Counted from the first letter of the stretch, positions 20,500-34,503 are shown. The stretch is 64,000 nt of DNA from Limnanthes douglasii subsp. nivea (GCA_036936605.1 JAUPFV010000004.1:138145473-138209472); one strand, 5' to 3'. Translations and numbers: made by a program. Notes: generated from the sequence alone by a model not told the origin.

Positions 20500-21250
20500 T
20501 TAGTCATTATAAAATAATTTTGTTATGATGCATTATGTTTGTGAGAAAGTCTTGCCTCAATTATTCATGATCTTTGACCAATACTGAAAGTTGTGGGATA
20601 TTCATTTCAAAACAACCGAGAATTAAAAGCTAATATTCAACAGACAACTAAGACTGAATCACAATTGAAAGCTAAACTTGAAGCTGAACCTGATTTTGAG
20701 GAGCAATTGAAGACTAACAGTATTTTAGTGGAACATAAACTTGTTGCAAATCTGAAATTTAACAAAATGGATGACATATTTGTCATATGTTCAGACTATA
20801 ACTATTAAAGCTCTTATATGGGAGCTTAGAGATGTTTTAGCTAAAACATCAACATAGTAATATCTAAGGACTACTGAGCATAAATCCATGAAGAGTTTAT
20901 AGAAGCTGCAAACACTGACAATGAGACAATGTTGAAGGATATAAATGATGAGCGCAAGAAAAATAGAGTAATTTATAATAGTCTTGATGAAGTTTTGAAG
21001 TAGAAAATAAAACTGAAAAAGCCTCCAGGGCTTAACGTATTGAACATGTTAGGTTTGAAGGCATTATGGTAAATAGTATGGAAGATGTTGATGATAAGGA
21101 AATAGATCAAGCTAAAGCAAGTTCGGTGCTTGCCTTCCATATAACTTTCTATATGCAGATATAAGTTATGTTCCAATACGTTTCTCATGGTAAACCAAAA
21201 CCACATATTGAGTAGATAAGTTCTCCTGATGAAAGTATATATCATTCAAC
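20500..21250 (+). pseudogene. Coiled-coil part of a second Tat antisense ORF
   Basis: The plus-strand frame 20593-20808 contains ESQLKAKLEAEPDFEEQLKT and is followed to about 21200 by broken frames rich in Lys and Glu. It corresponds to the coiled-coil part of the young aORF. It points towards the minus-strand pol remnant at 22030-24250, as expected for a convergent aORF. The Transposase_28-like half is missing on its left, so it is truncated. 21250-22030 contains no feature I can identify and probably represents the decayed 3' spacer. Confidence 0.55.
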
Positions 21251-22029
21251 TATTGAGAAATGTTGATTTAAAGTTTTTTACCATATGGTCGAAGTTGAGA
21301 ATAAAAACATTGATTTTGCTTATGTTTTGTATACTGTCACCGTAAATTATTCTTCAATTATTATTATATATCTAATTAATCCTCATTCTATCGTTGAAAC
21401 AAAAAATTGTCGTGTATTCCTGTGAGGTTGATGTTGGATGTTCGAATGTTATTTCTTTTATTGAGAAACCTTTCATTTCAAGTTAATGTATTTTATATGT
21501 CGTGAGACTATTAGTTTAAACCCAAATCCTCAATGATTGATGAATACTGAAGGATATTTTACTTTACATATTTTATTTTTTGGTTGACAATATTACAAGT
21601 GTGTATATTTTCTAGTTTTCTTATTGGTTTATGCTTGGTATTTTTGAGATTGTTGATATATGTTTGCTTGAGCTTTAGGATTTTTTGTTTAATTCTTGGA
21701 ATAAAACAATGAATTAGGTAGACTCTTTTGTCTAAGCAGAGTGATCAATTTCGAAGGCATGAACTTTTGTAAGGAACGCATGACCCTTTTATAATTACAG
21801 TAATGTTTAGAATTACCCATATATTTTGTTTTTCTCTATGGATTCAAGACTCCCGATTGTTTCTTAGGATTAATTTTGAAATAATTCTACACTTAGGCTT
21901 TTATTAAAGGATACTTAAAATTCCTAAATTTTTTATGATTACTTTTGAAATCATCTCCTATTTGATAAATTTAAGGAGACTCCATAGAGTACTCAAGATT
22001 ACCTTTGAAATCATCATGCAATTGGTTTT

Positions 22030-24250
22030 TTTTCCTTGAGGGGTGTTAGGGATGCCTTAAGGTTTTACGATGTCAAGATATTTATCTCTAGTATTTATCT
22101 GTACTGTATATGGAACTTCCAAGTTTGCACTAAGCTTGCCAAGATATTTATCTCTAGCATAGAGGAACACTCTCATATGGACTTTATCTCTAACCTTAAA
22201 GTTTATGGAACAAACTTTTGAGTTTTACTTATTTCACATAAGATTTTTGCAGTGTTATGATCTTAAGTGAGCCTTGATTCTTTTTTCTTCAATAACATCA
22301 AGTTCTACTCTACTTGCTTTAGAGTTGCTTCATTATTCATATGTTGATATTCTGTATGATGGGATACATTTTTTTGTGACATTATTGTCTACATCTCATA
22401 CATTAAGATAAAATGTGTCTTAGGTGTTGTAGTTATTGGGATGGTTCTATATTGAACATCATGCAAAAAAAACAAAAATCAAGCTAGCTCTATGATGCTT
22501 ATCTAGTACATTCATTATCTCATATATTATGGTTTTTTTGTGACCTCTACTTGCCTAAATCTTTGAGGATAGAAAGATGAATAATAATTTTATATGTCGC
22601 ATATCTTTAATAAAATATTAATATTCAGTTGCTTTGGAATTGTGTTCCATTGTATGTTGTGCGTGGATTAAATTTTCTTTTTTAGCCTTTTATTGGACTA
22701 AGATTTGGTTAAACACAAACTGATAATTTGTGAGGAGTTTTACCCTTCTAGCTTTAAATATTTTGGTTAACTGAAGACCAAATATTGTAACCTTGTACTA
22801 TGCCTAATTGTTAGATCCAGAGAAAATAAATTATAATCTCGCTCATAATATCTCGTGTTTGAGACATTAGCTGAATTGATACTCTAAATCCTAAGTGTTT
22901 GCTTCCTCCATCTATTATGACTTACCAAGTTAATTTTGATTGTTCTTCTAAGGAAACATGTCTTTATGATTGTAATTTTATTCGGAAGCCTGCTAGAGGT
23001 TGGGCTTTCATTTCAAATTTTGGCTCAAATTTGTTGTTGTAGTCTCTTAGCTTTACCGACCATCTAGCCAGTCTTTCAGACAAATCAGGGTTTCGTAATA
23101 TGATCATTAGGAGGAATGTGGTTCTAACTATGATAGTATGAGCTTGAAGTTAAGATCTCATTTTTTGGCTGAAATTAATAAGGGTAGAGCAAGTTTATCT
23201 AGTTTTAGCTAGGAAGTCTCAACATCCAATATGAATTTACTTATATGATTATTTTTTGATTAAGTGTCTACTAAAAATAAAATCCTAAACTTCTAATTAC
23301 ATAAATAAGGATTCACTCGGCTCCGGCTTTGTTAAAAACTTTATGGAGGTCATGAACATTTTGATATTATTGAAAGCTTCATTGCATGTTATAGTTTAGT
23401 TGAATCTACTTGCTCATTTTAACATTTGAAATAAAGGTTGACACTTATCTGAAGATCTTAAAATAAGTATGTTTAGTGTAGTTAAACTCCATAAAGTATT
23501 TGAACTTCTTTGGTGTTTTGGATAGAGGGGATCCATTATAGTTAGGTTCTAGAGTTGTGTAAGGTCTACTAATATTCCTTTCTCACTGACCAACCCAAAA
23601 CTTTCTCAGACCTTAAGTCGAAGGGGTACTTCTTTGGATTGAGCTTTAACTTGATTCTTCGAAAGGTATACATCTTTAAGTCATGTCATCTATGTGATCT
23701 TAATCTTGAGTACTAGTGACACAAGATCATAAATATAAGTCCATAGGTTTATGTGAAGTTGTGTTGTAAAAGTATTGTTGAAAAAGTTATAATATATGAC
23801 TTAAATATTCTTCATTCCAAAGTATATGACTTTGTAGCAATGAAGTCCCTTCTCAGTAATGAAGTTAGTGAGTTCTTGATCATCTTCATTCATTTTATTT
23901 TTTTTGTAACTTGAATAACCATCGATACATGATATAATCTTATTTCTTAAAGTTTCATCTACAAGTTGATCAATTCGTAAAAGACGAACACGATCATTTG
24001 GAAAATATTTATTTAAGTCAATGAAATCGATACATATCCACCATTTTCCATTCTTCTTGTTTACTAACATTGGGTTGGATGTACATACATGGTAATATGC
24101 TTCCCTGATATGTCCTATAATATTGCGTCTATCTACTTGTTCCATTATTGGTTCGAATATTTGTTGGTAGAACGTTTGGGAAAAATCTTCGTTCGTTCGA
24201 GAAAATAACCTTTCGAAGAATAATTTACCCTGTTTGAGAATGAGCAACAA
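22030..24250 (-). pseudogene. pol: Decayed Tat pol on minus: RT, RNase H, integrase
   Basis: From right to left. The RT block at 24250-23801 has VNKKNGKWWICIDFIDLN, IDGYSSYKK in place of MDAFSGYNQ, and GLHCYKVIYFGMKN. The RT connection domain follows to about 23400. RNase H lies at about 23270-22700 (LRDYN region and an IDGGS motif). The integrase core near 22700-22500 shows TYNGTQF where the family has TDNGPQF, and the integrase tail at about 22250-22040 shows VFLYARDKYLGKL for VFLHTKEKLFGKL. It is full of stops and is clearly dead. It is a separate, older copy than the young element. Confidence 0.8.
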
Positions 24251-25130
24251 ATAAAAAAATTAGAAATAAAACTAAGCACACATGAAAAATCTAACATGGT
24301 TTAGATTGTGAAAAAAAAACATACATCTACGAATTATAAATAATTAGGCTACAAAAATATTCTAAAAAAATGACTTGATCAAATTGGTCACAAAAGATGA
24401 CGTGATTCACATAGTTCTCTATTCACCTTTTGTATCTCAACTCACTTATCTCTCAAAATACCTAGAGTTATTTCTCTCACTTATGAAATATACCGCTCAC
24501 GAAGACTCATCATAGCTGGTGTCACATCACACATTTATAATTATATATATTCTTTTATTTATAGATTTAAGGAAAATCTTATTTTTTTCACCAGACACTC
24601 CAAATTAAAGCACATTAATAAACGTCTACACTAAACTCATAATGGTTTAATATTGGAATGATCATAAATAGAAAATCATAATAAATATAGAATACATAAT
24701 TAATAGGTAATCCAATTAATATAGGACGATCAAAATAGAAGACCCAATTAAATATAAGACTTAAAATTAGAAGAATAGGCTTCAGTCCAGCATGTTTGAA
24801 AATTGCTTCAGACCAACCTACTTCAGACTTGTCTGGTTTGGATCAGCATACATCTCTTTCTACTCAAAAATCACCAGTCTTGACAGATTATCTCAACCCT
24901 TAGGATCTATTCTGCCCATGTAGCCCCTCAGCATGACCTCTGTTGATGAAATACTTCTAGTCTCCATATAATAATTGTGCACATAGGCATTTAGTAACTT
25001 TGTATTAGTTGCACCAAATATTCTACTCTTTTAAGACCAACTAATATGCATCCCAGAATTGCACCAGTCTCATGCAGTTCGTGAGCTTTGAATTAGAAAT
25101 ACATTGGTAAGATTATCAAAATGATTTTAT
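24250..25130. other. Gene-free spacer, probably repeat-derived
   Basis: No coding homology seen. The stretch 24690-24760 shares short aattaatata-type motifs with 26750-26810, which may be remains of the LTRs of the Copia element between them. This is weak. Confidence 0.3.
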
Positions 25131-26500
25131 TTGCTAGCAATCTTAACCACCTTCGATTTCTCTCTTTTGCACCACCTATGGAACGAAGTACAACTTGATG
25201 TCTACATGATTAGTTCTCTTATACAACTTTCAATTTTTTTATCAAATGAAGTTCACTACTGTTATCTTCAGCCAAATAGCTTCCTTCATATCTTTCATAT
25301 CAGCCACATACTCGGCTTCCATAGACGACAATGTAACAACCTTATGTATACAAGAGTTCTAGCTTACCACTCTTCTAAGCACGGTATATATAACCCAAAT
25401 TAGATTTCCTTGTGTCGAGACAACCTACATAATTGAAGTCTTTCTCAATAGTATATTACTTCTATCCTTTTGATTGTAACAAAATCCTAAAATAACCGTT
25501 CCCTTCAAGTATCTCATGAGCCCATTGAGTGTATGATAATATGGTTTCCCTAGTTCCATATGAATTTACTCAAAACACTTACGACGTTGGCAAAATCCGG
25601 TCTCGTGCAAATCATAACATATATAATGTTATCAATAACATTAACATAAGGTATATCTAGTATATAGTTCTTATCTAATGCTTTGGTTCATGCTTAAGTG
25701 TAATTAAGTTTGAATTGGAAACCTTTGGGAGTCCCAATCGCTTTTGCTTCAAACATATAACTTCCTTAGAAATTTCATTATATATTCTTGTTGAGATAAG
25801 AACAAATACCCCTTCAACATGTTTCTCTTCATATCAACACCAAGTATCCTCTTAGCCTCTCATATATCATTCATCTTAAACTATTATTTCAAATGAGTCA
25901 TTACCGCTTTAATATTTCTCCTATCTCTTCTAGCTATTAGTATGTCATCCACATACAATAACGATATGACTTGTCTCTTCATGTGTGTTTCCTAATTCCA
26001 GTATAGACAGTTTTTATAGTACCTACAAATATATTTAATGGATCTCATAAATGAATCAAATATTTTATTCAACTACCTTAGTGACTGTTTTAACCCATAT
26101 AAGGATATGTTTAACAAATACATATCATCACCAGTCTCTTCTTCAAATCATCTCGGCTGGCACATATAAATTGTCTCTTCTAGTTCACCTTGTCGAAAGG
26201 AATTAATTAGATCCATTTGATCTAGATCAAGACTAAATCTAGCATCAAGTGACAACATAACCTTAATGGAGGTTTGTTTCACAACAAAGAAAATATCCAA
26301 TTTAAATGAACATCTTCATTTTGAGTAAAGCCGTTAGCCACGATATTTGTCTTGTATCTAGATAACTCGACACCCTAAATACATGGCTTGAATATTCTTT
26401 TACTCCCAACCAGCTTTTTGACAATTCGATTGCTTCACAAGAATTCATGTGTTCATCTTTTTGAGAGATCTCAGTTCTTCTTTTATGTTTGTAAGACACT
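25130..26500 (-). pseudogene. pol: Copia pol remnant: RT and RNase H
   Basis: On minus, the RT block near 26230 reads as a decayed 'DVK.AFLNG.LEE.IYM.QP' motif (MDLINSFRQGELEETIYMCQP). The catalytic LLYVDDILIA lies near 25940, then ILGVDMKRN and FLSQQEYIMKFL near 25800. At the RNase H end, VTLSSMEAEYVADMKDMKEA lies near 25300, matching the Copia 'ALSSTEAEYMA' motif. Several stops and frameshifts are present. It lies between gag and RT of the minus-strand Tat remnant, so it is probably a later insertion. Confidence 0.8.
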
Positions 26501-27250
26501 TATCTTTATCACTACTCTTGATAGTATCGTGATATATAACGGGTTCAAAAACATGTTATTGCATTTCGATCAATGAATTATAACCAATTCCATTGGAAAA
26601 CCCATACCTCTCCGGATGTTTTTTTGGCCTCTGTGTTTTATCCCTCGTTAGTTGATATTAAGGAAAAATATTAATTCTTTATTAGATGCTCCAGAATAAG
26701 GCCCATTATTTATTGGCTAAAATTAACTCATAATATCTTAGTATAAGAATCCTCATATATATAAAATCTTAATTAATATAAAAATCCAATTAATAAGAAA
26801 TCCAATTAATATCAGAAATTACATAACACTCTCGTGAATTTATCTGTTTTTCTCTAAGTAAACCAACTTTTTCATTGAATATGTACCAAAGACACTAAAA
26901 TACTGTAAACTACTGTATGCATGTGGTCGAACCAAAATCTTCCCAAAATTATATTGTTAGAAGAAACTACATCCACTATCATGAATAATCAATTGAAGTT
27001 TTTAATATACTATTATTTTCCTAAAGCCACATCCAAAGTTAACATTCTTACAAGATTTGCGTTTTCTTGGTAAACCTTGTCAAGATTCTTTGAAATGGTA
27101 TAAGTATCGGACCACCTCTCATCTTGTTATACGTACTTTTGTATAAGATATTTTCTAAAATTCATATGTCTATCATTAGTCTCTTAAGTTCTATATTTTT
27201 TTATTTTTACTGTAATTATTATAAGTAAAACCTAATATTAGGTAATGATT
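26500..27250. other. Gene-free spacer between Copia and Tat gag remnants
   Basis: AT-rich sequence with no clear coding match. It may include the decayed 5' half of the Copia element. Confidence 0.3.
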
Positions 27251-28440
27251 TCCATATAAGTGGGGTGGTGTATGTCCCTGATGTGGAACCTCTAATTCAT
27301 ATTTATGCTTTTTTTGGAGTTTCTAGTGATACATAAGAGTGAATCCCCTCACACATTCACGCTTATCATTTTTTCCTAACTGGAGGTTGATGTGCAACCG
27401 CAACATATCCGTCTTATTCATAGATTTCATCTTTACAAACTCTGAAAAAAAATTCATCAATAAAAATTTAGAGTTCACCTTTTATGGGCCAACATCTCAC
27501 AAGTAATGTCATATGTCATTATGAAATGCGTAGAATTTGTTCTTATCCCTCTATTCCAGGAGAAAAACTTTTACTGGTTCCGAAACTTTACTAGATCCTT
27601 GATAGTTTTATGAATTACCCCAAATTTTTCATTTAATTATGTATATGGTTATGTATTAAAGCATTATATCTATCGACCAATGTTGGAATAATTGTTACAA
27701 AAGTACCTCTAGGACTCTCCCTTGAGCTTTCACCTTGGTTATATTATCTTGGCATTGTTGAGACTTCGGTTGTATTATTTCTGGAAGCTGAAGCTTCATG
27801 GTAGGATTTTTTGTTAACTTGTGCAATTAAGTTGTTATTACTAACTAAATGTTGGTAATGAGGATACGAATTTAGGATTCCAACCACTGAAGTATATCCA
27901 TTCATCATGGCCATTGCAATATCTTCAATTTGTATATGTTCTTTTACCTAAGCCGATATCCTCAAAATTAAGTTTCTTCTTCTTTATAATGTATTCTGAA
28001 AAAGTACCAACTGAATTTCATATCTATAAGCAAAACTACCAAATAATATAAATTTTTTATCCTTTTTTCTCTACAAACCGATATGTGTAGTTCTTTAAAT
28101 TCTTATTCGGCCGCTACTTATAGTGTATTATATAATCATCATTTTATTTTATGATTTTTGACCCAATAAATTAGTTCATGAAGGAAATCCGCGACATACT
28201 AAACTTTTAATATAACATGAAGGAAAAATGTTGAACGAAGTTAATATACCTCCCATGAAGATAAGAAATGATGCATAAGAGCTTATCATCTTCTCCATAG
28301 CATAGCATTTCACTCTTAAAATGCTCTATGTGGTGCTTAGAGTCACAGTTTCTATCATATTTTCCCATCTTGTGATCCTTCAAGTATTTTGGTTCAATTG
28401 AAGGTTCAGACTCTACAGAAGAATGTGATATTGATTTTTT
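27250..28440 (-). pseudogene. gag: Decayed Tat gag on minus
   Basis: The capsid start is recognisable at about 28400-28230 (KMGKYDR...HHIEHF for KMEKYDGSTDPDNHLEQF, then EDDKLLC). The knuckle region is near 27260 (RDIHHPTYM for NDIGHTTDD). It belongs with the pol at 22030-24250 and the LTR edge at 28529. Confidence 0.65.
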
Positions 28441-28528
28441 TTGTAATTTGTAAAGGTTTTAGATTTTTATGTGGTTTTTGAAAGAACATCTTATGGGTAC
28501 CAATTTGTTCCCACATACAGTGTAAATT

Positions 28529-29335
28529 TGGTGAGGTATAATTACATTATGGTGGAAGAATAATAATTATAAGGAAAATAAGTCACCAGAATATGTTATG
28601 TGGAGACTTACCAAGACTTCTATAATGGTAGAGGGTGTTGGGAGTAGCTGTAAAATAAACATAGAATAAATTATAGTTGTTAGAGAGATATTAAGGATCT
28701 TGTTATAGGAAAAATGTGGATTTGAATCTAAAAAAATAACATAAAAACATAAGACAAAAATATTATTGCTTATAAATTAAGTAACTTGTCAACGAAAATA
28801 TTTGTGTACTGGTAGACATAAACTTGGACAACAAACCTTTATGCGGTTTTAATCTCTTATTTCACATGATTGATTTTTGTGGTTCTATCCTTACAAGTTT
28901 AAGTTTCATCCCCAAAGCTTTAAATTAAAAATAAAGAAGCTAAATGACCTCCAACATATACATTTTCTATCATTATCATTTGGAAGATACACTATAAATA
29001 AAAAAAATATGTGGCCTCTAAAAATAGTGAATAAGCTTCGAGCCAAAGTTCATGTGTTAAAGTCTGCGTTGAGAAAGTTTTAAATAACTCATATACGATT
29101 TCAAAACTAAAATATTAAGCTTACTTGTCTATTTTATTTTATTTTATGTGATGTATATGTTTTATTTATTTTATGCCCATGTTTTTTTTGTTTCGTATAA
29201 AGTCGTGGAAGAAATTAAGTGATACTTAATACTATAAAATTTTAGAATGAATAGTTTATATAATGCTATGGAAATAATAACATTGATTAGTGATACCAAG
29301 TGGGCAACTATATATATCTTTCACATAAAATAAAT
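28529..29335 (-). repeat. 5' LTR region of the minus-strand Tat remnant
   Basis: At 28529 the sequence TTTGGTGAGGTATAA matches the young LTR edge (ATTTGGTGAGGATAA). It is preceded by a decayed primer site (cccacatacagtgtaaattt against cccactgtggtcgccaattt). The far LTR end is not visible; 29336 starts another repeat. Confidence 0.55.
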
Positions 29336-30110
29336 CATTAACAAATGAGGATATTTGAGAGATGAAAAAGGTCCAACTGATTCAACTTAATCATAATTTT
29401 GAGAGGAGTCTCCAAATAGTTTCCAAGTTCGATAACCATTGAGCTTAGTCTTTTTGAAAAGATGATTTATGACATTCATAAAATTATAATTTTTAATACG
29501 ACTCGGATTAAAAATTTGATAAAAATAATCGCAATAAAATATTTGAGGAAATAAATTCATTCTATTTTTAAATCGCATAAGTTTGTCCTTTCAAATGATA
29601 CCCTTATGAGTTTTATCTTTATGTTTATTCCGATCTAAATATAAGTTTGAAACTTTTAGTGATTGTCAATATAAGAAGTCGATACATAATGAGTTTATTT
29701 TAAATTTTGTGCACTAAAATGATAAATTCATTCAAGGAGTTAATGAATTCAATATGATGAATAATGAATTCAATATGATGAATATTTCTCGGGGTAACGA
29801 GATAAAAAAATGTAAGAAGACCACTATGATTGCATTTCATAGTTTATGTACAAACAAGAAAAATATTAACTCCAAATATGGAAGCTTTTTTTATTATATA
29901 TGAATAACAGCATAGGGTAAGTTCACTTATGTGTCTATTCAATGATTAGCTTATGTGTCTATTCAATGATTAACTTAGTGTTAAAAGATATAGTGGATTG
30001 ATATAGAGAAAACCTTTGTATTTATATACAAATTTATTCTTAATCATAACTCAATAATGGTAAGATATTAAACTATACAACTTAAAAAAGTTTGTCAAAT
30101 TAAATAAATT
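29336..30110. repeat. Dispersed repeat family R, diverged copy
   Basis: Landmarks gatgaatatttctcggggta at 29777, ttaactccaaatatgg, and agtggattgatatagag align with 4290-4500. A 28-bp unit (cttatgtgtctattcaatga) is tandemly repeated near 29932-29975. Confidence 0.6.
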
Positions 30111-30149
30111 TAGACTTTTGTTAACCAATGAATATTTTTACTAACGTTG

Positions 30150-31151
30150 TCATTTGAAGGTTTTAAGTTGCTTTTCGAAGACATCTCCTACGAAGATGTT
30201 CATAGACCTGGAAATTCAGTGGCTGATTCTTCAGCTAAAGCTTTCTATTTAGAGAAGTGTCTTTGAATTATCACATAATAAAATCCTTATATAGTAAGAG
30301 GATTCAAAATAGTTGAAGGGTTTGTTGAAGCTTTTTAAATTTCTACAAGTATGCCAAAAGATTGGAACTAAAGATTCTTTTGTGAACGATGTGTTACCAG
30401 TTGACAAGGTGATGACTAAAAGAATACAATTTAAGGCGTATGGATATGTTTTCCTCAGAGATATATTGTATACAAAAATCTTTTAGTCGATATCCACTTC
30501 GATGCTTAGGAAGGGATGAATCACAGATGATACTATCAGAGTTACGATGGGGAAAGTTCAGCGTACTCCAGGTACAAAACGCTGATACGAAAAGTTCTTA
30601 TTGCAGGGTACTACTGGCCTACACTCTCCTCGGATGCCAAAGAATTATTTTAGACATGTGAAACCTGCCAGAGATTTGCCAATACAATCCATGCACCTGT
30701 TGTGCATCTCGAGTTGATATATGAATCCCTACCGTTTGATAACAAAGAAATGAAAGCTTTATATCCTTTTAAGGGGATACATCAGTTCTTCTCGACACAT
30801 TTCAATCCCCAAGTGAAGAGCCAAGTCAAGGTCACCAATCGGACAGTTTTGGATGGCCTAAAAAGAACTTGGAAGGTAAGGCTAGTAAATGGTCGGATTA
30901 TCAACAAGATGTTTTATGGGCTTACGGAACCAGTACTCGGACTGTAACACAAGAGTCACCACTCACGCTGGTTTATAGAATGGATGCAGCCATTCCATTC
31001 AAAACAATCTTCCCCTCGTACAGGCTAATTGGAAAGGTCCATACACGGTAATAAAGAAAGTCAAACCGGGGACATATCGACTCAAAAATAAGGAAAGAAG
31101 AGATCTTATTCACCTTTTGAATACTGAACACCTCAATATTTATTTGGAGTG
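30150..31151 (+). pseudogene. pol: Old Tat integrase remnant
   Basis: Plus strand. The RNase H end is decayed near 30180-30260. The integrase N-terminus reads CLGRDESQMILSELRWGKFS where the young copy has CLGDHESQMVLSELHDGEGS. The core end shows STHFNPQVKSQVKVTNRTVL, with the catalytic Glu region changed. The tail has KPGTYRLKNKERR and ends HLNIYLE at a stop near 31151. Frameshifts and a deletion around the catalytic core show it is inactive. The aORF remnant downstream on minus (31976-34503) belongs to it. Confidence 0.8.
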
Positions 31152-31291
31152 AATATGTAAAGTTGTAAATAACTTATGTAAGTATCTGTGGCATACTCTT
31201 TCCTACCCTGGTAGCGCAGGAAGGGTCTGACGAGGTTCCCTAATAGTCGACCTATATTTAAAATTCCTTTGCCATTTTAAAATAATTTCTA

Positions 31292-31575
31292 CAATGTTCA
31301 TCTTTCTGAACTGAAAAGACCTTCCAACAAATGTTGGATGATAATGTTCATCTTTTTGAACTAATGAGGCCATCCAACGATTGTTGGAGTGCAATGTTCA
31401 TCTTTTTGAACTAGCGACACCATCCAACAATTGTTGGAATGCAATGTTCATCATTTTCAACTAGAAACACTTTCCGATGAAGGCTAAGTAATACTATTCA
31501 CCCAATAAATAGCGGACTATATTTCTCATCGTTTTTAGTTAGAAGGGCCAACCAATGAATGTTGGTCAACAATTT
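31292..31575. repeat. 50-bp palindromic minisatellite, about 4 copies
   Basis: aatgttcatctttttgaact recurs at 31293, 31343, 31393 and 31443. Each unit holds a palindrome such as TCCAACAATTGTTGGA. A further fold-back (ggccaaccaatgaatgttggtc) lies at about 31546. It again sits between the pol end (+) and aORF end (-). 31152-31291 and 31576-31975 show nothing else. Confidence 0.85.
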
Positions 31576-31975
31576 ACTTTCTCATATGAAAAACTTTGGA
31601 AAAAGGACGTGATTATTTTTTAGATATAAAATTTTCATATAAAAGTTTGGTTGAAAGCATGAGTTTGTTACAAAAGACAAGTATAGAGTATATTCACAGG
31701 AAAATTTGGAGTAAGGAAGTAAAATTATTAAGTTACATAGAAAAATATATAACCATAATACTCTTTCATTTAGAACTTCCACAATGCAAAGAACGTTGTA
31801 CCAAGCAAAAGTTGAACAAAAAATCCGACCAGAGGACCCAAAAGATGGTTAAGAAGCAGGGGTTATACAAAAATATAAAGTTCAACATAAAAAGTGATAA
31901 ACACCAATTTATTTGGAAGCATAATCTTCTCTACTACCGTGTGAGGAGCCAAAGTCAGAAGAAGAACATTTCGAC

Positions 31976-34503
31976 TCATTGGTAGTCACTAAATCCTCCA
32001 AAGAAATACCTTGGGTGATGTCTTTCTATAACACGCCCCCTAAGGCCTCCTAGCTTCAATTCAGGAAAGGGTTTATGTATTTCTAAAACTAAAGCTGATT
32101 TTATGTTGGTATCTTTTTTTTCGAGACAAGAAACGCAGTTGGTAGCATACGCATCCAGGAATTTCTTATTCTCAGCTTCAAAGTTATTCTTCAAGGACTC
32201 GTTTTTTTTGGTAATTCTTTCAATGTCTTTTACAGCATCCTCAATATATTTTCTAGTCGTCTCACAAAAATCAAAGAGACTATCGACAAGGGAGGTCCGT
32301 TCGATAGCTTTAGTGATAAAACGCTCCCTTTCATCATCGAGTTTCTCTTTCTCTTGAGAAATTTTATTTTCCAAAAAAGTGATCTTCTTCAGACACTCAG
32401 AAGATATCTCATTCTCACGAGTAAGCTCGTCCTCTACCTTCTTCAATTCAATTTTTCGTTTGATCAGCGGATGTTTTCTTTTCGTGGGCAATTTCATCTT
32501 TTAAGTTTTTCAATTCGACTCTTCTTTGAATGATTTTGTTCTTATAGCAATCTTTGCGGCTGGCCTTCCTTTTGAGGAAAGCAGCAGCGTGAAGCAATCT
32601 GTTAAGCTTATTCGCAACAGAGTCATTTTCATAGACATCAAAATAAGCTGAGGCAGGGGGTGAGATTTTCCTTTTCCATAGGAATTGTTTCTCGATTCCC
32701 TTGACTAGAAGCTTGTCTTTTTTGGGGAACAAACTCCTCGCTAGAATCTGAGTCGACAATGACAACCATATTTACAGGTAGCAAACTTGAACCAATGGTG
32801 TTGTCATGATCTTCTTCACTGTCACTTATTGCTTTTTGTTTTTCTTGAGAATAAAATATCTTTGTTGGCCTCACAGCAACTTCCCTCCCAGCTGGTTTCA
32901 CCTCGACCACAGCTTCATGATTAATATTAACTTGATGTTCTTCCTAGACAGCAACTCGATGTTATCCCCAGACCTCAATCTAATGATCTTCCCGGACCTT
33001 AATTTGTTGTTCTTCATGGACCTTAATCTGTTGTTCTTCTCGGACTTTATTTTTTCGTTTTTCTCAAACATCAGCTTTTGAGCCAGTGTCATCCTTAGTA
33101 TCATTCTCCTCACCATCGGATTTTATAGCATCCAGATTACTAAGATCCCTAGCTCTGGTGGGAAGGTAGACAAGATTGTCCAAGCCTTCTAAACGCCTAA
33201 GAACAATGTCTTCAATGAATTCTTATGACCCGGATCACACCTCCAAAGATGGCTCCTAACCAAATTCGAGGGTGTGAATCTTCTATGGAACTTATAGCTC
33301 CAAGTGGTACCCGCCTAAATGCTCAATTTTTTAAAGACTTTCTTTGCGGATTGAACATGGTCCTTGAATGGTTTGGAAATCCTTTTCATATTTGTTAAGA
33401 AAAAAATATTTTAGGTTGACTGATTCGAACAAACAAATTAGAATAATTATGGAAACAAGTACCTCGTCCGGTCCACTTAAAAGTCAGTTGATGGGGCATC
33501 TCCTCGAAATTCTCAAAATTGGTCTCCTAGATCCCGGAAACAAAAATGAATTGTTGTTTCCATTTCTTATCAGCCTCTAAAAAATATTTTACCACCTTGT
33601 ATTTCCTCCTAAGACCGAGAGAGTAAAAAGGATAACGAGAATTTTTTGCCAGACTTGAGATTTCGACGAGCTGCTTCTTCGAGAATTCGATCTCATCGAT
33701 CTTGGAAGCCATAATGCATGCCATAAGGGTATACTACGTGTTGGGGGCCAGCTTGAGATGGACATAGTGCAATCAGATGAAAGTACTCCACCAGATCAGG
33801 TTCAAGGGGAAGGCGAATACTACAGTTTATGAGTTCTGTATAAAGAACCAACTCATGATCTCGAACGAACAATGGCGTTTCTCTAACAGTAGAGAAACGA
33901 ATCATGACATTTTTAGGGATCACCCACCGGTCCCTTATCTTCACCTCTTCAGTTAGGTGAAAGTACTTTTACTTTATCTTGTAGAGTGCGAGTAAATGTT
34001 TAACTTTAACCTCGCGAAGATTATTGTATAAGATATATTCTATGTTCAAAGGCAAGTTTGAAGTACGCAACCTTTTATTTTTAAACATAGAAGTCTCTCC
34101 TTGGTGAGTAGGAGATGTGGTAGAAATATCGGAAAGAGACAAGGATTCCTGGCCTGGCACAAGATGTGGTAGAAATAGGTACCGCTTCTATTGGGATCAT
34201 GGGATCCACCCCTTGGCCATTATCTCACTCATCAAATAGTTTTTTCTCCTACATTTCCGAGACGGACTTCAAGACTTTTCCAGGTCAAACATTTTTTGAG
34301 GAGGGTTTACGGGGACTAACCTCAGGGTAGTCTAAGGGGTTCCTTGTGGAGTTAATTAAGGGGAGGAGGGTTTCCGGGGACTAACCTCAAGGGTAGTCTA
34401 AGGGGTTCCTTGTGGAGTTAATTAAGGGGTCGCAGCAGAAGGGGCGAGTCTAATTTCATAGACCTTTTATCGGGCTCTCAAGATTTTTTTATTTTTAGTC
34501 ATG
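31976..34503 (-). pseudogene. Decayed Tat antisense ORF, right copy (more complete)
   Basis: Same gene as 1-2107 but with its C-terminus. The minus-strand frame 32497-31976 carries a long Lys/Glu coiled coil (IERITKKNESLKNNFEAENK) and a tail with HKPFPELKLGGL, which matches HEKFPKRRLGDL of the young aORF. Upstream are the intron at 33382-33462 (81 bp), FIFVSG near 33530, the Transposase_28-like INCSIRLPLEPDLVEYFHLI at 33693-33944, and LREVKVKHLLALYKIK near 33975. The possible ATG at the LTR-like edge is near 34503. Several frameshifts and stops are present. It is nearly identical to the left copy, so the decay came before the duplication. Confidence 0.8.
34300..34431. repeat. 65-bp tandem gain specific to the right copy
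   Basis: gaggagggttt...ggggactaacctcagggtagtctaagg...ttaattaagggg occurs twice here and once at about 1970-2030, so it arose after the large duplication. Confidence 0.9.

Noticed and set aside
24250..26830. Defined LTR pair for the minus-strand Copia remnant
   Set aside because: Short shared aattaatata motifs near 24700 and 26770 are too AT-rich and short to call LTRs.
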